Part shown: in pieces, positions 6,805 to 11,262 of the stretch | Numbering within the stretch: the stretch's first letter is position 1 | How the letters are laid out: each line of letters begins with the position of its first letter | Source: Actinomycetota bacterium | Lineage (GTDB): Bacteria > Actinomycetota > Thermoleophilia > UBA2241 | Direction of reading: 5' to 3' | Assembly (NCBI GenBank): GCA_003164655.1 | Contig: PLTW01000020.1 | Location: 1 to 11,262 of the forward strand | DNA: 11,262 nucleotides | Notes under the pieces: generated by a model | What the model was told of the DNA's origin: nothing | Databases searched by the model: none | Seen by the model: the letters and a program-made list of their open reading frames with translations, nothing else | Made by a program: the position numbers and the translations under genes

Positions 6805-8197
6805 TGTCGGCCAGCGCCTCTCCGCGCAGACGAAGATTGAGGCGACCGCGCTCGTACTCGTCCATGAAGTCGGTCGCGCTGCCGTCCCGGTAGGCGAGGT
6901 CCTTGTCGCGCAGGATGCCCGCGAGGATCTCGACCCAGCGCGCGTCGAGCGCGGTCCCGGCCATCTCGCGGATCTCCTTAAGCGCTTCGAACGAGCTCAG
7001 CGCCCGGCGGTACGGGCGGTCCGAGGTCATGGCGTGGTAGGTGTCGGCGACGGCCAGCATCTTGCTCGCCTCGGGGATCGCTTCGGCGGTCAGGCCATGC
7101 GGATAGCCGCTGCCGTCCAGCCGCTCGTGATGGTAGCGGACGATATCGGCCACGTTCTGATACGCGGCCAGGTGCGACAGGACCTCGGCGCCCTTCTCGG
7201 GGTGCTGGCGGATGTATGCCCACTCGTCCTCGTCGAGGGTCGAGTCCTTGCGCAGGATGGCATCGGGCGTGCCGACTTTACCCAGGTCGTGCAGGAGGCC
7301 GGCAAGGTGGATCTCTTCAGCTTCACTTTCGTCCATGCCGGCAGCCAGCGCCATGTCGCGACAGTACATCGCCACGGCTGCCGAGTGGTCGGCGGTGTAC
7401 TCGTCCTTGCTGTCGAGCAGCACCACCATCGCCACGGCCAGTCCCAGGTTCATCTCGAGGTACTTGTCGGTCAGCTCCCTCTGCTTTTCGACGTGAGCGC
7501 GCTCGCGCACGAGCAGCTTGAGCATGTACTGGCTGGCGAAGAGAGGGATAAAGAGGAGGACGACCGCCGTGATTCCGGCTGTCGCGTATAGGGCCGCGAC
7601 AGCGAGGCCCATTCCGACGACAACCGCCGACGATTGAAGCTGCGAAGGCATGTCCTCTCGCCAGTAGGTCGCCAATGCGATGCCGTACTTGGCGCGCGCG
7701 CCTAGACTCGTCAAGACATTATTGACGCCCTCGTAGAGGAGTCCAGCAATGGCGCCGGCCATAAGCAGCCGGAGCGAAACACTGCCGAGAGGAATCCCCA
7801 ATGAACGATGCATGAGGGAGAATGCGCCCGCGGCGGCGAACGCGGAAATGACCAGATTGGAGCAGTTGAACACGACGATTGTTCGCGACGACTCCCGCCA
7901 GGCACCCCAGAGCCCGACCACGGCCGCCACCGACATCGCTGGAATCGGTCCCAGGAACATGACAGCTAGGAGAATAGGCAGCGTGCCCGCGGTGACAGTT
8001 ACTCGGTCGCGAACCTCCACGGCCATCTCATCGGCAATGACCGCAATCAGTGCCAGAATGACTGTGTCGAGGGCGTAGTGGGAAAGCGTATCGTTCGTGC
8101 GCGCGAGACCGCCAGCGGACACGACGCAGGATGCGGCAAGAACACTCGCCACGAAGGTGAGCTTCGTAAAACTGCGCTCGCGCTGATTCGCCTGCAC
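6761..8197 (-). CDS. Membrane HD-GYP domain protein, probable cyclic-di-GMP phosphodiesterase
   Basis: Of 478 residues, the first 230 form about seven hydrophobic segments. This membrane sensor region I do not recognise as a named MASE or 7TM domain. A short charged linker (RERAHVEKQRELTDKYLEMN) follows. The HD-GYP domain covers about residues 255-440, with the first metal-ligand histidine at 271 (DHSAAVA), the HD pair at 303-304 (HDLGKVGTPDAIL) and the signature HHERLDGSGYP at 356-366, all intact. These domains hydrolyse cyclic-di-GMP to pGpG or GMP; no GGDEF, EAL, PAS or receiver domain accompanies it. The GTG start at 8195-8197 has GGAG nine bases upstream. Two short ORFs lie upstream on the same strand (8282-8413) and may share its transcript. 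The 3' end overlaps bioY by 44 bp. The substrate is inferred from the family. Confidence 0.92.
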   Translation of the reverse strand: MQANQRERSFTKLTFVASVLAASCVVSAGGLARTNDTLSHYALDTVILALIAVIADEMAVEVRDRVTVTAGTLPILLAVMFLGPIPAMSVAAVVGLWGAWRESSRTIVVFNCSNLVISAFAAAGAFSLMHRSLGIPLGSVSLRLLMAGAIAGLLYEGVNNVLTSLGARAKYGIALATYWREDMPSQLQSSAVVVGMGLAVAALYATAGITAVVLLFIPLFASQYMLKLLVRERAHVEKQRELTDKYLEMNLGLAVAMVVLLDSKDEYTADHSAAVAMYCRDMALAAGMDESEAEEIHLAGLLHDLGKVGTPDAILRKDSTLDEDEWAYIRQHPEKGAEVLSHLAAYQNVADIVRYHHERLDGSGYPHGLTAEAIPEASKMLAVADTYHAMTSDRPYRRALSSFEALKEIREMAGTALDARWVEILAGILRDKDLAYRDGSATDFMDEYERGRLNLRLRGEALADISGVGRAHEDPAAG

Positions 8198-8277
8198 CTA
8201 GCACCGCTCCAAAGTTAGCACGCATGTATCGGCGTATCGCCGGCGGCGCTTTAGCTCGTTTGCTACGAGCGGCGAGT

Positions 8278-8396
8278 GAGTCTAGTGAATCTTGCTGTTT
8301 CCACCGGAGGCGACGAGAACCAGAACAATCGACGCCAAAGCGTTTTCGACCTTCTTCATCGGAACCTTCCTTCTCGGCAGAGACTAGTGAAGCTTG
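8278..8396. repeat. 17-bp direct repeat pair, 102 bp apart
   Basis: GAGTCTAGTGAATCTTG at 8278-8294 and GAGACTAGTGAAGCTTG at 8380-8396 match at 15 of 17 positions. Each copy contains the stop codon and last codons of one of the two short minus-strand ORFs. A second pair, CGGAACCTTCCTT (8360-8372) and CGGGAACCCCCT (8414-8425), lies at their start ends. Together they suggest duplication of a small gene. Confidence 0.6.
8282..8359 (-). CDS. Candidate short peptide gene (25 codons) upstream of the HD-GYP gene
   Basis: Too short for standard gene calling. ATG at 8357-8359 is preceded by a strong purine-rich site (AAGGAAGG) with a five-base gap and ends in TAG at 8282-8284. The peptide begins MKKVEN, has a hydrophobic core SIVLVLVAS, and ends GGNSKIH. 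A basic start, a hydrophobic helix and a small-residue V-A-S site before a polar tail is the layout of a minimal signal peptide releasing a heptapeptide-like end, or of a one-helix membrane peptide. It lies 84 bp upstream of the HD-GYP gene, same strand, in an AT-rich spacer. A peptide signal sensed by the HD-GYP membrane domain is an inference; no family is recognised. It could also be a leader peptide that tunes translation downstream. No homology evidence is available to me. Confidence 0.5.
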   Translation of the reverse strand: MKKVENALASIVLVLVASGGNSKIH

Positions 8397-8413
8397 GTCA
8401 TGGTGACGATCAT
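8384..8413 (-). pseudogene. Possible decayed duplicate of the short peptide ORF
   Basis: A nine-codon ORF (MIVTMTKLH) has its own AGGGGG ribosome-site-like sequence six bases upstream. Its end, TKLH then TAG, mirrors the SKIH then TAG end of the ORF at 8282-8359, and the surrounding DNA matches (see the repeat at 8278-8396). Its upstream GGTTCCCGATGA also resembles GGTTCCGATGA ahead of the longer ORF. The simplest reading is a tandem duplication in which this copy lost its middle, including the hydrophobic core. It could be a tiny leader peptide instead. Confidence 0.35.
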
Positions 8414-8459
8414 CGGGAACCCCCTAAAGTTCCTGGGCCAACCTGCCGATATGACAAGG

Positions 8460-8490
8460 TTGACGATTGCTGTGGTCGAAATGGTATACA
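8460..8490 (+). promoter_or_regulatory. Candidate promoter for the first MFS gene
   Basis: TTGACG (8460-8465) and TATACA (8485-8490), the latter preceded by TGG as an extended -10, are 19 bp apart, which is longer than ideal. The untranslated leader would be about 115 bp. The -10 runs into the palindrome at 8489-8507. Low confidence because of the spacing. Confidence 0.35.
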
Positions 8491-8507
8491 CACGCCGGGG
8501 GCGTGTG
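8489..8507. promoter_or_regulatory. Perfect palindrome in the spacer between the HD-GYP and MFS genes
   Basis: CACACGCC (8489-8496), GGG, GGCGTGTG (8500-8507): eight perfect base pairs around three bases. It overlaps the predicted start of the rightward promoter. It would also sit in the spacer of a weak leftward promoter (TTGCAC at 8505-8510, 16 bp, TATACC at 8483-8488, minus strand). It could be an operator shared by divergent genes or an RNA hairpin. GCACTCACGCC at 8521-8531 could pair instead with the right arm. Confidence 0.45.
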
Positions 8508-8613
8508 CAAGTCTTCGTACGCACTCACGCCGTATTCATATCCTCCTTGCTGTGTCTGAACTGACAACACTTTCGCACCGAAGCGAGCGTCGTTCTTGCC
8601 GGAGACCCGGGGA

Positions 8614-9855
8614 ATGACACTCGCCTGCGACAGCCGGCCCACGCGCCCCCTGTCGCGCAATTCCAACTTCGTGCTCCTGGTGGGCGGCCAGTTCGTCTCG
8701 CAGATGGGCGACCGCCTGGCGATGGTCGCGTTTCCGTGGCTCGTCTACACCACGACCCACTCCGCTATGTCGACGGGCATCGTTCTGGCGCTATTCACCC
8801 TCCCCTACATCCTGTTCGGGGCTGTAGCCGGAGGGGTGCTCGACCGCCTCGACAGGCGCGGCGTCATGGTGGCCGCCGACATCATCCGTGGCGGCCTGGT
8901 GCTGGCGGTGCCCTTTGTGGCGGCACGGTCCACGAGCGGCGTGTTCGCGCTCGCGTTCCTCACGTCGTGCGCGACCGTGTTCTTCGATCCCGGGATGTTG
9001 GCGCTCCTGCCGGACATCGTGCCCGGCGGCGATCTCCTGCGCGCCAACTCGGTGCTCGCGGCGAGCGCGCACGTCACGGAGATCGTGGGCTACGCGGCGG
9101 CCGGATTCGTCGTGTTCTACCTCGCCATGCGCACGACCTTCACGGTCGACGCCGCCACGTTCGGCGTGTCCGCCGTGACGCTGCTGGCGATGACGCCCAA
9201 TCGCGTAGCGGAGCCCGGTGGCGACACTCGCGCCACGGATGGCCCACTTGCCGCCCAGCCCGGGTTCTGGGCCGGGATTCGCCAGGGCGTGTCGTATCTG
9301 CTCCACCACACCGGGTTGCGCGCCAACACGATCCTCGCCGTGGCGGCGGTGGCCGGTGTGGGCGCCTCGTACCCCCTCACGTTTCTGCTGGCCGCCCAGC
9401 GCTTCCACGGTACGCGCTCGTTCGGCTTCATGGAGGCCGCCATGGCGGTCGGCTACCTCGGCGGCTCCGTCCTGGTAGGCGCCTTGGCCGACCGCGTCCG
9501 CAAGGGCTACGCCATGACGATCGGGCTCATGGTGATGGGCGTCTGCTACGCGCTCCCCTGGGCGCTTCACGCCCTGCCGCTGATCCTTCTTGATTTCGTC
9601 GTGCTCGGAGCGGCCAACGCGGCGATGCTGATCTCGATCGACACCTACGTCCAGGCCATCGTTCCGGACAAGCTGCGCGGACGCGTGTGGGGCGCGCGAT
9701 TCACGCTTACGCAAGGGGTGTACGGCCTTGGTGTCATCGTGGCCGCGGCGCTGGCGACCACGGTGGACCTTGGCCCGCTCTTCGGGCTCTGCGGCCTGAT
9801 CGTGTTCGTGCCGGCCTTGATCGGTCTGTTCGTGCCGGCCGTGCGCGACGTCTGA
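8614..9855 (+). CDS. Major facilitator superfamily exporter (MFS_3 / EntS-like type)
   Basis: Integral membrane transporter of 413 residues with about 10-12 hydrophobic segments, resembling the EntS/'transmembrane secretion effector' branch of MFS, whose members export siderophores, macrolides or other small molecules. The N-terminal part shows FVLLVGGQFVSQMGDRLAM, then FGAVAGGVLDRLDRRGVMV (the MFS motif A region), then FFDPGMLALLPDIVPGGDL, typical of this branch. The two halves are joined by a polar loop around residues 195-220 (EPGGDTRATDGPLAAQP). The start at ATG 8614 is preferred over an in-frame TTG at 8596 because GGAG lies nine bases upstream and family N-termini begin near here. The substrate cannot be told from sequence. 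It stands alone behind a long spacer; the neighbouring MFS gene begins 190 bp downstream with its own ribosome site. Confidence 0.9.
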   Translation: MTLACDSRPTRPLSRNSNFVLLVGGQFVSQMGDRLAMVAFPWLVYTTTHSAMSTGIVLALFTLPYILFGAVAGGVLDRLDRRGVMVAADIIRGGLVLAVPFVAARSTSGVFALAFLTSCATVFFDPGMLALLPDIVPGGDLLRANSVLAASAHVTEIVGYAAAGFVVFYLAMRTTFTVDAATFGVSAVTLLAMTPNRVAEPGGDTRATDGPLAAQPGFWAGIRQGVSYLLHHTGLRANTILAVAAVAGVGASYPLTFLLAAQRFHGTRSFGFMEAAMAVGYLGGSVLVGALADRVRKGYAMTIGLMVMGVCYALPWALHALPLILLDFVVLGAANAAMLISIDTYVQAIVPDKLRGRVWGARFTLTQGVYGLGVIVAAALATTVDLGPLFGLCGLIVFVPALIGLFVPAVRDV

Positions 9856-9884
9856 GCCGCGGCGCCGCGCAGAGTCACGCCGCG

Positions 9885-9956
9885 CGGCCGCCCTCCCGGG
9901 CCACGCGCCGCCGGCCTCCGAGCCGCGCCATACGAATCCGGCCTCCGGGCCGCGCC
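9885..9956. repeat. Imperfect 27-bp tandem repeat with UNCG-type hairpin
   Basis: CCGGCCTCCGAGCCGCGCC (9911-9929) recurs as CCGGCCTCCGGGCCGCGCC (9938-9956), 18 of 19 identical and 27 bp apart. A more diverged copy precedes it at about 9885-9908. The second copy folds as CGGCC-TCCG-GGCCG (9939-9952), a UNCG-type tetraloop hairpin. It lies within the 190-bp spacer after the first MFS stop codon and may help 3'-end formation, although no U-tract follows. Confidence 0.5.
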
Positions 9957-9982
9957 GCGTGAAGCCGCGCCGAGCCCCGTGG

Positions 9983-9988
9983 TAGCCT
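9983..9988 (+). promoter_or_regulatory. Possible -10 box for the second MFS gene
   Basis: TAGCCT fits the TAnnnT form and would start transcription near 9995, about 50 bp before the GTG at 10046. No convincing -35 is present, so this rests on one hexamer. The same GGTAGCCT also occurs 36 bp ahead of birA (5106-5113). Confidence 0.25.
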
Positions 9989-10045
9989 AGCGCCGAAGAT
10001 CAGGCGGAGCGGCGTGGTGGCCGCCCGCCCGCAGGGAAGGACATC

Positions 10046-11262
10046 GTGACTCCGGCAACCGACACCGGCAGGGCGCCGGCCCTCGGTCAGACCGACTGGT
10101 CGCAGCTCGGGCTGGTCTGTTTTTCCTCGTTCATCGTGTGGTCCGGCTTTGGCGCCATCCTGCCCTATCTGCCGGTCTTCCTGAACGAGCAGGCGCACGC
10201 GCCGGTCTGGATGATCGGTGTGATCGCCTCGATGTACTACGCCGGCACCTTCACCTGTTCGTCGCCTCTCGGCCGTCTCAGCGACCGCATCGGCCGCAAG
10301 CCGGTCATCGTGACCGGCATGTTCCTCTATTCGCTGGCCACCTTCCTGTTCGTGACCACCACGAACGCCTGGTGGTTTCTGCTGTTTCGCCTGTGCGAGG
10401 GTATCGGCGCGGCCTCCGTGGGCCCGGCGGGCAGCGCCTTCATCGCCGACATCAGCAGCGACGAGACGCGCGGGCGCGCCTACGGCCTGCTGACCAGCGC
10501 CCAGTTCGGCGGGCTCGTCGCCGGCCCGGCCCTGGCGATCATGCTGAACACGCTGGGCGGCGGCGGCAGGCGCGGCTTCTACACGATCTTCCTGGCGGGC
10601 AGCGCCATGACGTTCGCCATGGGGATCCTGCTCCTGGTGTTCCTCAAAGAGCCCGCCCACGTGACCGCCCGCCGCAAAGAGGCGGTGGCGCGGCCCAGTT
10701 ACCGGTCACTGGCCACGCCCTCGGTCATCGCCTTCATCGTGGTGGCCGCCACGAGCCACTTTGCCATGGGTGGCTGGGAGGTGCTCTGGAGTCTGTGGCT
10801 GCGCCACCTGGGCGCCTCGATGACCTACGTGAGCGCCACCTGGATCGCCTTCTCGATCCCCATGCTCTTCTCGTTTGCCGGCGGCATGCTGGCCGAAAAG
10901 GGCAATCGTTTTCGGCTGATGTTCGCCGGCTACACATTCTCGGCGTTCTCGTGGATCGTGTACGGCTTTACCCGCAACCTCACGGTGTTTCTGGTTTTCA
11001 ACGCTCTCGAGGGCATCGCCGTCGCCATCTCCATGCCGGCCAAGCAGGCCTTTCTGGTGCAGTGCAGCCCGCGCCGCTGGGTGGGCACGGTGCAGGGCAT
11101 GGAGCAGACCTCCATGCAGCTCGCCGCCTGGGTGGGCACGTTGACGGCGCCTCTGCTGTTTACCTGGATCAGCGGGTATGCCATCGGCGTGGGCGGTTTT
11201 CTGGCGCTGGGCGGCCTCGCGGCCACGGCGCCGGTTTTGGGCCGCGCGTGGTCACGGATCGC
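10046..11262 (+). CDS. Major facilitator superfamily transporter (TetA/multidrug-like), 3' end outside the window
   Basis: An open frame runs from GTG at 10046 off the right edge, giving 405 complete codons without a stop. GGGAAGGA lies upstream at a suitable distance. The polar N-terminus (MTPATDTGRAPALGQTDW) leads into helix 1 (LGLVCFSSFIVWSGFGAILP). The classic MFS motif A, GRLSDRIGRKPV, lies near residues 75-86, and FRLCEGIGAASVGPAGSAF follows, as in drug:H+ antiporters of the TetA/DHA1 group. The second half begins after a basic loop (ARRKEAVARPSYRSL), with a motif A-like GGMLAEKGNRFRLM around residue 275. About 12 helices are expected and nearly all are present. It differs in sequence type from the MFS gene just upstream, so it is not a recent duplicate. 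The substrate is unknown. Confidence 0.9.
   Translation, partial: MTPATDTGRAPALGQTDWSQLGLVCFSSFIVWSGFGAILPYLPVFLNEQAHAPVWMIGVIASMYYAGTFTCSSPLGRLSDRIGRKPVIVTGMFLYSLATFLFVTTTNAWWFLLFRLCEGIGAASVGPAGSAFIADISSDETRGRAYGLLTSAQFGGLVAGPALAIMLNTLGGGGRRGFYTIFLAGSAMTFAMGILLLVFLKEPAHVTARRKEAVARPSYRSLATPSVIAFIVVAATSHFAMGGWEVLWSLWLRHLGASMTYVSATWIAFSIPMLFSFAGGMLAEKGNRFRLMFAGYTFSAFSWIVYGFTRNLTVFLVFNALEGIAVAISMPAKQAFLVQCSPRRWVGTVQGMEQTSMQLAAWVGTLTAPLLFTWISGYAIGVGGFLALGGLAATAPVLGRAWSRI

Noticed and set aside
8254..8270. Six-bp hairpin GCTCGT-TTGCT-ACGAGC upstream of the HD-GYP gene, considered as a riboswitch part
   Set aside because: The flanks do not show the conserved cores of a cyclic-di-GMP or other riboswitch known to me, and the stem alone is short.
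8276..8617. A 113-codon plus-strand ORF across the HD-GYP/MFS spacer
   Set aside because: Its translation is polar and without pattern, it runs into the MFS start, and no ribosome site precedes it. The minus-strand short ORF is better supported.
8424..8666. An 80-codon minus-strand ORF, and a perfect AAGGAGG (minus strand, 8541-8547)
   Set aside because: The AAGGAGG sits only two bases before an ATG that meets a stop after four codons, and 13 bases before a GTG in the longer frame, so neither spacing is convincing. The frame overlaps the MFS start and the palindrome.

Overview
The window is high-GC bacterial DNA with six full-length protein genes, one gene cut by the right edge, and one very small candidate gene. 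GTG and TTG starts are common and -10 boxes take the form TAnnnT. A VanW/peptidoglycan-binding surface protein, a large LuxR-family (LAL/MalT-like) ATPase regulator, a BirA with an N-terminal helix-turn-helix, and a BioY transporter together suggest an actinomycetotal lineage of the Coriobacteriia/OPB41 or Thermoleophilia kind. A high-GC Firmicute is not excluded. No rRNA, tRNA, CRISPR array, insertion sequence or phage gene was seen.

Left part (1-5085): a membrane-anchored VanW-domain protein (minus strand, 59-2011) is divergent from a roughly 960-residue LAL-type regulator (plus strand, 2209-5085). The 197-bp space between them holds a candidate promoter for the vanW-like gene, placed to give a leaderless mRNA. 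It also holds a pair of 11-bp direct repeats, 21 bp apart, just ahead of the regulator.

Centre (5086-6804): a biotin module. birA encodes biotin-protein ligase/repressor and has a strong Shine-Dalgarno that can fold into a hairpin. It ends at a GC-rich hairpin. Immediately after comes a perfect 12-12-12 bp palindrome of BirA-operator type, lying on the bioY promoter and reaching the bioY TTG start codon. This suggests that BirA senses biotin and shuts off biotin uptake through BioY. The -35 hexamer of the bioY promoter is the loop of the birA hairpin.

Right part (6761-11262): a membrane HD-GYP protein (probable cyclic-di-GMP phosphodiesterase or sensor) is encoded on the minus strand and overlaps the 3' end of bioY by 44 bp. 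Its upstream region (8198-8613) is much AT-richer than the surroundings. On the HD-GYP strand it carries an unannotated 25-codon ORF with a strong Shine-Dalgarno and the look of a short secreted or membrane peptide, plus a shorter ORF that looks like a decayed duplicate. This is the most promising candidate for something undescribed: a peptide gene paired with a membrane HD-GYP protein. Two different major facilitator exporters follow on the plus strand (8614-9855, and 10046 to the window end), separated by a spacer with imperfect 27-bp repeats.
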